Notes under the pieces: model-generated
The model's database searches: none
Told to the model about the DNA's origin: nothing
Seen by the model: only the letters and a program-made list of their open reading frames with translations
Position numbers and translations under genes: made by a program
Source: DAOTVS01 sp034436375
GTDB taxonomy: Bacteria; Chloroflexota; Anaerolineae; SpSt-313
Reading direction: 5' to 3'
DNA: 17,778 bases
Assembly: GCA_034436375.1 (NCBI GenBank)
Contig: DAOTVS010000112.1
Location: 1 to 17,778, forward strand
Shown: in pieces, positions 7,956-14,250 of the stretch
How positions within the stretch are numbered: the stretch's first letter is position 1
Layout of the letters: every line of letters starts with the position of its first letter

Positions 7956-8003
7956 GGCCCGCCACGCCCGCCGGTACGATGGCGTGCGGCGAGGGCCGGC
8001 GAC

Positions 8004-9065
8004 CTAGGCCTCCTCGCTGCCGGCCGGCAGATTATGGCGCGCACGGGCGCGGCGGCGGCCCCAGAGGTAGTTAAAGGCCCAGTACATCAAGGGTGAATAG
8101 ACGTAATCAAAGGCACCGGCGAAGCGGACATTCTGGCCGCCAAAGCCGGCCTTGAAGCGCTCGACACCGGCGAGCCCGGCGGACGGGGATTGGGGGTCGA
8201 TATCGGCGATGCCCCACAGGTCATAGCGCTCGCAGCCGCGCGCTTTGGCCCAACGCATGGCCTCCCACTGCAAAAGGTGATTGGGCATGCGGGAGCGCTC
8301 GCGGTCGCTGGAGGCGCCGTACATGTAGATGGCCTCGCGGCCAAAGGCAAAGGCCATGAGCCCTGCCAGCGGCTGGCCCTCGAACTCGGCCAGGAAGAGG
8401 GCTACACGGCCGCCCGACTGAAAGAGCTGAAAGGCTGCCTCGTAGTAAGCGGGGATGTGAGCGGCAAAGCCATCGCGCTGGCCCGTCTCTTCCATGAGGG
8501 CATAGAAGGCAGGCAGGTCCGCCGGGCCGCCCTGGCGCACGGCCACATCCTTACGCGCCGCCAGGCGGACGTTGTAGCGCCATTTGGGCTTCATCTGGGC
8601 CAGGATCGCCTCTTCATCGGGCCGGAGGTCAATCACGACGGTGCGACGCGGCTGGATGGTCTGCGCGCTGGAGCGGAAGCCTCGCTGCAGCCACCATTGG
8701 GCCGCCTCGGGGGCATCTGGCGTGTACGGCTCGACTTTGAGCGCCAGCGCGCCCTGGCGCCGGGCGGCGCGGTGCAGCGCGTCCAGAAGGGCACGGTTGG
8801 CAGCCTCGTTCTCCTGAGCAAAGAGGGGGCCGCGCGGCACATAGGCCAGGCAGCGATAGGGCAGGCGGCGCGCCATCATCTGGGCGGCGGCGACGATGCG
8901 CCCATCCTCGCTGACGGCCACCCGTGTCGGGCGCCAGCCAAAGCGCCCTTTGAGCTCGCCCCAGGCCCAACTCTGGAGCAGATTACCCTGGGGGTGTGAG
9001 CCGGCGAAATCATCCCAGGCGACGGGAGAAAAAAAGTCCGGCTCACCGGACCAGTGTATGCGCAT
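8004..9065 (-). CDS. FemAB/FemX-family peptidyltransferase (lipid II aminoacyltransferase-like)
   Basis: The 353-residue product matches the FemAB family (tandem GNAT-like folds), whose known members use aminoacyl-tRNA to add residues to the peptidoglycan stem at the inner face of the membrane. Recognisable motifs are MKPKWRYNVRLAARKDV near residue 160 and YGASSDRERSRMPNHLLQWE followed by MRWAKARGCERYDLWGI in the second fold. The length is close to compact FemX and there is no room for the long helical arm of staphylococcal FemA. No signal peptide is seen; the C-terminal tail is basic (GRRRARARHN). The ATG at 9065 follows a GAGG 8 nt upstream. The gene is divergent from the aldo-keto reductase and convergent with the secreted protein. 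The amino acid transferred and the actual substrate cannot be told; other FemAB-like proteins act on different acceptors. Confidence 0.88.
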   Translation of the reverse strand: MRIHWSGEPDFFSPVAWDDFAGSHPQGNLLQSWAWGELKGRFGWRPTRVAVSEDGRIVAAAQMMARRLPYRCLAYVPRGPLFAQENEAANRALLDALHRAARRQGALALKVEPYTPDAPEAAQWWLQRGFRSSAQTIQPRRTVVIDLRPDEEAILAQMKPKWRYNVRLAARKDVAVRQGGPADLPAFYALMEETGQRDGFAAHIPAYYEAAFQLFQSGGRVALFLAEFEGQPLAGLMAFAFGREAIYMYGASSDRERSRMPNHLLQWEAMRWAKARGCERYDLWGIADIDPQSPSAGLAGVERFKAGFGGQNVRFAGAFDYVYSPLMYWAFNYLWGRRRARARHNLPAGSEEA

Positions 9066-9157
9066 CCTCTGTACCTCACTTACGGCAATCGAAGACTCGG
9101 GCCATCGGCGCCGGTCGCGCTGGCGCCCCCAGGCGGCAGCCAGCGCCAGTGTGACGA

Positions 9158-9186
9158 ATTATAGCCGAGGGTTGGGGTACAGGCAA
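9158..9186 (-). promoter_or_regulatory. Predicted sigma70-type promoter of the FemX-like gene
   Basis: On the minus strand, TTGCCT (9181-9186) and a perfect TATAAT (9158-9163) are separated by 17 bp. The start would be near 9151, leaving a leader of about 86 nt. Confidence 0.6.
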
Positions 9187-9391
9187 AGCGGTTACCGTTG
9201 GCGGGGTTGCACAGCCGGCTATTCCGTCACGCTGCCGCCCGGCCTGAAGCGGGGAAAGGCGGCGGGGCAGGCCTTGTACCGGGGTAGCGCGAAGCGTAAA
9301 GCCAGTTGCCAGGGCAGGGCGCTTCTGGCGGCAGCCTGTTGGCCGTGAACTCGCTGGCGTATCTTGGATGCAACCGCGCTCGGAGGGTAGA

Positions 9392-9420
9392 TTGACAATT
9401 GCGCACAGATGCCGCATAGT
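9392..9420 (+). promoter_or_regulatory. Predicted sigma70-type promoter of the aldo-keto reductase
   Basis: A perfect TTGACA (9392-9397) lies 17 bp before CATAGT (9415-9420; four of six -10 matches). Transcription would start near 9427, about 32 nt before the ATG at 9459, which is preceded by AAAGGAGA. Confidence 0.65.
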
Positions 9421-9458
9421 GAGGCATCGGATCTCTGTCCCAGCAAAGGAGACTGCTC

Positions 9459-10454
9459 ATGTACACTCCCCAGGAAAACCGCTATCGATCGATGCAGTAC
9501 GCCCGCTGCGGCCGCAGTGGGCTAAAGCTGCCCCGCATCTCCCTCGGCCTCTGGCATAACTTTGGCGGGGTCGACACCCTGGAAAACGCCCGCACCATGA
9601 TCCTGCGCGCCTTTGACCTCGGCATTACCCATTTCGATCTGGCGAACAACTATGGGCCGCCGCCCGGCTCGGCTGAAGAGACCTTTGGGCAGGTGCTGCG
9701 GCGCGACCTCGCCGCTTATCGCGATGAAATGATTATCTCGACCAAGGCCGGCTACCTGATGTGGCCGGGGCCCTATGGCGAATGGGGCTCGCGCAAGTAC
9801 CTGCTCGCCAGCCTCGATCAGAGCCTGCGCCGCATGGGGCTGGACTATGTGGACATTTTCTACTCCCACCGGTTCGACCCCGATACGCCACTGGAAGAGA
9901 CCATGTCGGCCCTGGACCAGGCCGTGCGCAGCGGCAAGGCGCTCTACGCCGGCATCTCGTCCTATCCGCCTGAGCAGACGCGTGAGGCGGCGCGCATCCT
10001 GAAATCCCTCGGCACCCCCTGCCTGATCCACCAGCCGCGCTACAACATGTTCGACCGTTGGATCGAGGGCGGCCTGCTCGACGTGCTACGCGAGGAGGGC
10101 ATCGGCTGTATCGTCTTTTCGCCGCTGGCGCAGGGGCTGCTGACCGGCCGCTATCTGGTGGGCATCCCCGCCGATTCTCGGGCGGGCAAGCCCCACGGCT
10201 TTCTGCGGCCTGCGCACATTACAGAGGAAAAGCTGGCCAAAGTGCGCCGCCTGAACAAGGTGGCCGAGGATCGGGGCCAAAGCCTGGCTCAGCTCTCGTT
10301 GGCCTGGGTCCTGCGCCAGCCTGAGGTGACCTCGGCGCTCATCGGCGCCAGCCGGGTGGCGCAGATCGAGGATGCCGTCGGCACGTTGAGCAACCTATCG
10401 CTGTCGGCGGAGGAACTGCAGACCATTGAGGGCATCCTGAGTGGGGAGCGGTAG
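9459..10454 (+). CDS. yghZ: Aldo-keto reductase, L-glyceraldehyde 3-phosphate reductase (YghZ/AKR14) type
   Basis: The 331-residue product is an NADPH-dependent (beta/alpha)8-barrel reductase. In E. coli YghZ reduces L-glyceraldehyde 3-phosphate and helps detoxify methylglyoxal; that role here is by family analogy. The catalytic tetrad is visible: D60 and Y65 in FDLANNYGPPPGSAE, K96 in STKAG, and H137 in FYSHRFDPDTP. The family signature KAGYLMWPGPYGEWGSRKYL is intact, and so is the C-terminal cofactor segment (SALIGASRVAQIEDAV). The ATG follows AAAGGAGA with 6 nt between, and its own promoter lies just upstream. It seems to be a single-gene unit; the next gene is convergent. Related aldo-keto reductases with other aldehyde substrates cannot be excluded. 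Confidence 0.92.
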   Translation: MYTPQENRYRSMQYARCGRSGLKLPRISLGLWHNFGGVDTLENARTMILRAFDLGITHFDLANNYGPPPGSAEETFGQVLRRDLAAYRDEMIISTKAGYLMWPGPYGEWGSRKYLLASLDQSLRRMGLDYVDIFYSHRFDPDTPLEETMSALDQAVRSGKALYAGISSYPPEQTREAARILKSLGTPCLIHQPRYNMFDRWIEGGLLDVLREEGIGCIVFSPLAQGLLTGRYLVGIPADSRAGKPHGFLRPAHITEEKLAKVRRLNKVAEDRGQSLAQLSLAWVLRQPEVTSALIGASRVAQIEDAVGTLSNLSLSAEELQTIEGILSGER

Positions 10455-10498
10455 CTTGGCCTCGCCAGGGAACTGCACCTCCTGCGATGACAGCCTTT

Positions 10499-10519
10499 CC
10501 CTGCCTGCCAGGGGCAGGG
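10499..10519. terminator. Weak GC hairpin between convergent genes
   Basis: CCCTGCC and GGCAGGG (7 bp) flank a 7-nt loop, midway between the stop of the aldo-keto reductase and the stop of the methylase-like gene. There is no T-tract on either side, so intrinsic termination would be weak at best. Confidence 0.3.
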
Positions 10520-10537
10520 CGCGAACGGTGTGCGGAG

Positions 10538-11950
10538 CTAGAGCGCACTTGCCGCCCGGCCTAACACCAGGTGATGCTCAGATGGCCCCGCTGGCAGGCG
10601 CTCTGCCGGGCAACCGTTGGGCGCTCCAGGCCAGGCGGAGATGGGGGTGAGCCCACAGGCGCCGGCGGCAGCGTAGAGGCCCTCCCGCTCGTGGGTGGCT
10701 GCGGCCTGAAACACGAAAATCGCCTTACCGGCCGGCGCCAGGGCGCCGCTCAGCAGGCTCAGGGCCGACTGCAACGCTTGCAGGTAGCGCCCCTCCTTGC
10801 GGGTGCGCTGATGCAGGAGCCTTTCGGCCATGCGGGCTCCCTCTTTGCCCAGCAGCCAGCCGCTCCAAAGAAAACTGAGGGCAGCAAAGGCCGGCTCGAA
10901 ATGCGGCAGCGAGCTCAAAGAGAGCATCACCTGCCCCGCCAGTTGCGGCAGAACACGCGCCGAAGCCAGCACGATAGCGACGCTGCCAGGCCCGACGTGC
11001 AATGCCTCTGCCAGCGGCACAGCCGTCAGGGAAGCGCCTGTGCGCGGCCAGGAGGCCATCTGTTGCACGGCGGCGCAAAAGGCCTGCCAGATATTGGCTT
11101 CTCGGAAGCGCCGCGGGGGCAGGAGTGAGCGCAGCGGCCGCTTGCCGGAAAGCGCTCCCCATTCCTCATCTGCGGCATTCAGATTGCTCCCGGCGTCCAT
11201 GGCGGCCAGCAAGGCGACACGGAGGGCATCGAGAAGAGGGCTGCTGGCAAAGAGCACATCTATCTTGAGCTGGAGCGCCGTGAGAGCATACAGGTTGCGC
11301 GGCGTGTAGAGGTCAAGCAAGCGCCCGATCAACAGGGGGTGCCTGCCATCCTCCAGCCGCAGGCGCTCGGCCACCAACTGGCGGTGAAAGCCGGCTGCGG
11401 GCGGCGGCCTGAGCATCCCCTGTTCCTCTGCCGGCAGGGGCTCGCGGGCGTGATGGCCGCAGGCTGGGCAGCGGTACTCACGCTGCTCAGGAGAGCCTGC
11501 TCCCCGCTCCCAGGTAAAAGCCAGCGCCGGCGTCGACCGACCGCACTGGCTGCAGATTGTCGCATAAAGCCCATCCAGGTGTTCGCCCAGGGGCGCATCA
11601 GCCTTGGGCGCCGCCCGCAGGCGCTCCAGGGCCGCCAGCAGCGACTGGGGCGGGGGAGGCGCCAGCTCGGCGCGCAGAAGCAGTGCCAACACCGGGTTTC
11701 CGGTCACGGCGATGGCCCGACGCCCAGCCCCAGCTGCAGCTGCCGTCACCGAGGCGCCCTGAGCAAAGGGGTCCAGCACCAGGTCGCCCGGCGCTGTCCA
11801 CCCCGCCACATGGGCGGCGGCGAACGGCTGCCACACCGGGCGCCGGTAGCGGCCCAGCCAGGTCCCTGCCGGCTCCAGCGCCGGGTCAGGCGGGCTGTAG
11901 GAGCCAATCACGGCCGACTTGATGCTCTCCACACCTCCAGTATAACACAT
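10538..11950 (-). CDS. Zinc-ribbon DNA-methylase-like protein with apparently lost catalytic motif
   Basis: I do not know a characterised match. The 470-residue product looks like a class I SAM-dependent methylase of the N4/N6 DNA methylase type. Residues 56-67 (DLVLDPFAQGAS) resemble the DPFxGSGT SAM-binding motif, followed by a GRRAIAVTGNP segment in place of GRxAIGxDxNP. A zinc ribbon is clear: C133, C136, C161 and C164. A segment LYTPRNLYALTAL is shared, as I recall, with DUF1156-like methylases. Where those have a DPPY catalytic motif and a following YxxLSDFFYVWLR helix, this protein has LSSLPHFEPAFAALSFLWSG (~342-361): helix kept, DPPY gone. It may therefore bind nucleic acid or SAM without methylating. 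ATG 11950 has an upstream GAAGGG with 8 nt spacing; a GTG seven codons in is possible. It is divergent from recA across 128 bp, suggesting shared control. Confidence 0.7.
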   Translation of the reverse strand: MCYTGGVESIKSAVIGSYSPPDPALEPAGTWLGRYRRPVWQPFAAAHVAGWTAPGDLVLDPFAQGASVTAAAAGAGRRAIAVTGNPVLALLLRAELAPPPPQSLLAALERLRAAPKADAPLGEHLDGLYATICSQCGRSTPALAFTWERGAGSPEQREYRCPACGHHAREPLPAEEQGMLRPPPAAGFHRQLVAERLRLEDGRHPLLIGRLLDLYTPRNLYALTALQLKIDVLFASSPLLDALRVALLAAMDAGSNLNAADEEWGALSGKRPLRSLLPPRRFREANIWQAFCAAVQQMASWPRTGASLTAVPLAEALHVGPGSVAIVLASARVLPQLAGQVMLSLSSLPHFEPAFAALSFLWSGWLLGKEGARMAERLLHQRTRKEGRYLQALQSALSLLSGALAPAGKAIFVFQAAATHEREGLYAAAGACGLTPISAWPGAPNGCPAERLPAGPSEHHLVLGRAASAL

Positions 11951-11957
11951 ATTGTCA

Positions 11958-11985
11958 ACCCTTCATACTCGATCAAGTGAAGGGT
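11958..11985. promoter_or_regulatory. Inverted repeat between the divergent methylase-like gene and recA (candidate operator)
   Basis: Perfect 8-bp arms ACCCTTCA (11958-11965) and TGAAGGGT (11978-11985) enclose 12 nt. An imperfect palindrome ACTCGATCAAGT lies inside at 11967-11978, off-centre by one base. The site sits 8 bp upstream of the minus-strand start and ~94 bp before recA. The left arm also supplies the GAAGGG ribosome-binding site of the minus gene. It resembles neither the E. coli (CTGT-N8-ACAG) nor the Bacillus LexA box. Confidence 0.4.
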
Positions 11986-12004
11986 AGGCATAATGAGGAG
12001 GGAC

Positions 12005-12038
12005 TTGCGTTTTCTTGACTCTTGGTGTAAACTATAAA
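12005..12038 (+). promoter_or_regulatory. Probable recA promoter region
   Basis: A TATAAA at 12033-12038 is a good -10. The nearby TTGACT (12015-12020) is only 12 bp away, too close for a standard -35; at 17 bp there is only TTTTCT. The transcription start would be near 12045, about 34 nt before the ATG. The -35 is unresolved. Confidence 0.4.
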
Positions 12039-12078
12039 TCGGGGAGCATGCCCGGGCGAAAGGAGATCACAGGTCGAT

Positions 12079-13137
12079 ATGGCCGAGGTAGCCAAAGACA
12101 AGGCACTTGAGATGACAATGTCACAGCTTCGCAAGCGCTTCGGCGATGGTTCCATCATGAAGCTGGGCGATGCTTCCAGTATTATTAATATCGGCGCTAT
12201 TCCTACAGGATCGCTGGCCCTGGACCTGGCCCTCGGCATCGGGGGCGTGCCCCGGGGCCGCATCACAGAGATCTACGGTCCTGAGTCTTCAGGGAAAACC
12301 ACCCTCTGCCAACACATCATTGCTGAGGCCCAGAAAGCGGGGGGGGTGGCAGCGTTTATCGACGTTGAGCATGCGCTCGATCCAGCTTATGCCAAAAAGT
12401 GCGGCGTGAATATCGACGATCTCTACGTTTCCCAGCCAGATACCGGCGAGCAGGCCCTTGAAATTGCCGAGGCCCTGGTGCGCAGCGGAGCGGTAGAGGT
12501 GGTGGTTGTCGACTCGGTCGCCGCCCTGGTACCGCGCGCCGAGATTGAAGGCGAGATGGGAGATTCCCACATGGGCCTCCAGGCTCGCCTGATGTCGCAG
12601 GCTCTCCGCAAGCTGGTCGGTGCGATCAAGCGCTCGAACGCGGCCGTGATCTTTACCAATCAACTTCGCATGAAAATCGGGGTTCTTTTTGGTAATCCGG
12701 AAACGACAACTGGCGGTAATGCCTTGAAATTCTATGCGGCCGTGCGTTTGGATATCCGGCGCATGGAGGCGATCAAGCAGGGGGGCGAGGTCATCGGCAA
12801 CCGTACCCGTGTGCGGGTCAAGAAGAACAAGGTGGCGCCTCCCTTCAAGATGGCGGAATTCGATATCATGTACGACCAGGGTATCTCAAAGGAGGGCGAC
12901 GTCCTGGACATGGGCGTCGAACTGGGCATCGTCGAGAAACGCGGGGCCTACTTCTCCTACAATGAGACCAGGCTCGGACAGGGTCGCGAAAACGCCAAGA
13001 CATTCCTGAAAGAGAACCCCGACCTGTTGGCTGAGATCAGTGCCAAGGTGCGTGAGATCGGGTTCCAGAACGTCAAGACGGCGCCGATCGGCGACTATGC
13101 CGATGGCGAAGACGAAGACATTTTCGAATCCGAATAG
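12079..13137 (+). CDS. recA: Recombinase RecA
   Basis: The 352-residue product is the ATP-dependent strand-exchange protein that also triggers LexA-type self-cleavage. The order is complete: N-terminal helix (KALEMTMSQLRKRFGDGSIM), Walker A GPESSGKT at 67-74, catalytic Glu in FIDVEHALDP, Walker B VVVVDSVAAL, loop L1 (EGEMGDSHMGLQARLMSQ), loop L2 (TNQLRMKIGVLFGNPETTTG) and an acidic C-terminal tail (GEDEDIFESE). Length is normal and no intein interrupts it. The ATG follows AAAGGAGATCAC, with a rather long spacing of about 13 nt from the GGAG; an AGG 5 nt upstream could also contribute. recA lies before recX, rny and spoVS, an order related to that of Firmicutes. A terminator-like hairpin after it suggests it is transcribed mostly alone. 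Confidence 0.99.
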   Translation: MAEVAKDKALEMTMSQLRKRFGDGSIMKLGDASSIINIGAIPTGSLALDLALGIGGVPRGRITEIYGPESSGKTTLCQHIIAEAQKAGGVAAFIDVEHALDPAYAKKCGVNIDDLYVSQPDTGEQALEIAEALVRSGAVEVVVVDSVAALVPRAEIEGEMGDSHMGLQARLMSQALRKLVGAIKRSNAAVIFTNQLRMKIGVLFGNPETTTGGNALKFYAAVRLDIRRMEAIKQGGEVIGNRTRVRVKKNKVAPPFKMAEFDIMYDQGISKEGDVLDMGVELGIVEKRGAYFSYNETRLGQGRENAKTFLKENPDLLAEISAKVREIGFQNVKTAPIGDYADGEDEDIFESE

Positions 13138-13296
13138 CGAGTTTCCCCCAAGGGGGGAGCCGTCGCGCACTGATTCTGACAAGGCCAAGGCCCTGACGGG
13201 CCGCAGCTCGGCTTTGCGAGCCGCTGAACCCGTGGACCTCCGGCGAAGAGCCATACCACTGCCAGCCTGTTGCTGTGCGGCGCACGCATTCGCTCC

Positions 13297-13322
13297 GCAG
13301 CGCCCCATCACCGGGGCGCTGC
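13297..13322 (+). other. GC-rich 10-bp stem-loop downstream of recA
   Basis: GCAGCGCCCC (13297-13306) and GGGGCGCTGC (13313-13322) pair perfectly around an ATCACC loop. There is no T-tract, so it is more likely a structural element or 3' end stabiliser than an intrinsic terminator. Confidence 0.5.
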
Positions 13323-13415
13323 AGGCGTATCGGGGTGCGCTGGCGGCTGGCGATCGACCGGTATGGAAGCAGTGCGGGATGTCTCATGTTTTCCAGGCCG
13401 TCGCAATAGTACACT

Positions 13416-13452
13416 GAGCGTTGTGGCTTTGGGCCCCAACGCTCTTTGTTTT
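13416..13452 (+). terminator. Rho-independent terminator of recA
   Basis: GAGCGTTG (13416-13423) pairs with CAACGCTC (13437-13444), extended inside by two G-C pairs after one mismatch, and is followed directly by TTTGTTTT. It lies about 280 bp after the recA stop and before the recX promoter. Confidence 0.75.
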
Positions 13453-13459
13453 CCTGGGC

Positions 13460-13479
13460 GCAGTATGACACTATACTGC
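13460..13479 (+). promoter_or_regulatory. recX promoter -10 within a perfect dyad (candidate operator)
   Basis: GCAGTAT (13460-13466) and ATACTGC (13473-13479) are exact inverted repeats around GACACT. A -10 box TATACT (13472-13477) lies inside the right half. No strong -35 is found 17 bp upstream (TTTTCC). A repressor bound to the dyad would block this promoter. The leader to the TTG at 13556 would be about 72 nt. Confidence 0.45.
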
Positions 13480-13555
13480 CTGGGGCGGACGCGATGCGCG
13501 CGTCTATGAGGAACATGCGGCTCCTGCCCTATTCATTTCAGGAGCGCGAACCCTT

Positions 13556-14203
13556 TTGTCTGGCAAGATCACAGCCCTCAGGGCACAAACCAGAAATAGA
13601 GAACGTGTAAACGTATACCTCGATGGCGCTTTTGCCTTTGGCTTGCCAGCGATCATAGCTGCGACCCTGCGTGTAGGCCAGACGCTCTCCGAGAGCGATA
13701 TTCAGGCCCTGCGCGAGCGCGGTGACGCTGAACAAGCCTACGAGCGGGCCCTGAGCTTTCTCACCTATCGCCCCCGCTCTACACAGGAGGTGAGGCGCTA
13801 TCTGGCGGGGAAAAACATCCCCGTCGGCCTGGTCGAGCAGACGATCCACCGGCTGACAGAGGCGGGTCTGCTGAACGACCAGGAGTTTGCCCGTTATTGG
13901 GTAGAGAACCGCGAAAGCTTCCGCCCGCGTGGGGCCAGGGCGTTGCGGTTTGAGCTCAAGGGCAAGGGCGTTGGTGACCAAGCCATTGACGCCGCGACAC
14001 AGGAGGTTGACGAGGATGAGTCAGCCTACCGGATCGCAAGAAATCAGGCGCTGCGCTTGCGCCAGGCCGATCGAGACACTTTCCGGCGCCGATTGGGCGG
14101 GTTTCTCACACGACGCGGCTTCTCTTATGAGACGGTGCGTGCAACGGTGGACCGCTTGTGGCGCGAAAGGGGCTCGGAGGACGGCAACGCAGGGCTGGAG
14201 TAA
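13556..14203 (+). CDS. recX: Recombination regulator RecX
   Basis: The 215-residue product fits RecX, which binds in the RecA filament groove and limits or tunes RecA activity. The opening ITALRAQTRNRERVNVYLDG and the following AFAFGLP are typical, and the body consists of three-helix RecX repeats (ALSFLTYRPRSTQEVRRYL; LLNDQEFARYWVENR; FLTRRGFSYETVRATVDRLW). The start is TTG at 13556, with AGGAG (13540-13544) 11 nt upstream; no ATG fits this frame nearby. TTG may keep translation low, suitable for a RecA modulator. It has its own promoter candidate after the recA terminator and is followed 47 bp later by rny, so it probably shares a transcript with rny rather than with recA. Confidence 0.93.
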   Translation: MSGKITALRAQTRNRERVNVYLDGAFAFGLPAIIAATLRVGQTLSESDIQALRERGDAEQAYERALSFLTYRPRSTQEVRRYLAGKNIPVGLVEQTIHRLTEAGLLNDQEFARYWVENRESFRPRGARALRFELKGKGVGDQAIDAATQEVDEDESAYRIARNQALRLRQADRDTFRRRLGGFLTRRGFSYETVRATVDRLWRERGSEDGNAGLE

Positions 14204-14250
14204 TCTTCGGATTGTTTCCGAAGCTGATATATCTGGGGAAAGGATTTTCC

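Larger units (their letters stand above)
9066..9458. other. Divergent intergenic region with two back-to-back promoters
   Basis: This 393-bp gap separates the FemX-like gene (minus) from the aldo-keto reductase (plus). Each side has its own good promoter (9158-9186 minus and 9392-9420 plus). The ~200 bp between them is GC-rich with only short imperfect dyads; I see no gene or known RNA there. Confidence 0.6.
13138..13555 (+). other. recA-recX intergenic region with several hairpins
   Basis: This 418-bp gap holds no gene I can support. It contains a row of potential hairpins on the plus strand: GGCCC-TGAC-GGGCC (near 13190-13205), CGGCT-TTGCG-AGCCG, a 10-bp stem GCAGCGCCCC-ATCACC-GGGGCGCTGC (13297-13322), and a terminator at 13416-13452. 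After this come a -10 box within a dyad and the recX ribosome-binding site. It may be a long structured recA 3' UTR or a small RNA. No match to SRP, RNase P, 6S or tmRNA was recognised. Confidence 0.5.

Noticed and set aside
5146..7965. A 939-residue open frame antisense to the secreted repeat protein
   Set aside because: It mirrors the GC-rich repeats of the plus gene, has no ribosome-binding site or recognisable domain, and the plus frame has a signal peptide and clear domain order.
8190..8999. A 269-residue plus-strand frame inside the FemX-like gene
   Set aside because: Antisense shadow of a well-recognised FemAB protein.
9868..9882. GGTTCGACC resembling a tRNA T-loop
   Set aside because: It lies within the conserved FYSHRFDP codons of the aldo-keto reductase, and no acceptor or anticodon stem surrounds it.
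11952..11957. TTGACA on the minus strand near the methylase-like start
   Set aside because: A TATACT follows only 8 bp later and both overlap the start codon region, so they cannot form the promoter of that gene.
13358..13383. Possible SRP RNA S-domain (ACCGGTATGGAAGCAG)
   Set aside because: It only resembles the CCGGAAGGAAGCAG consensus, with extra and changed bases, and lacks the flanking helix and opposite strand sequence.
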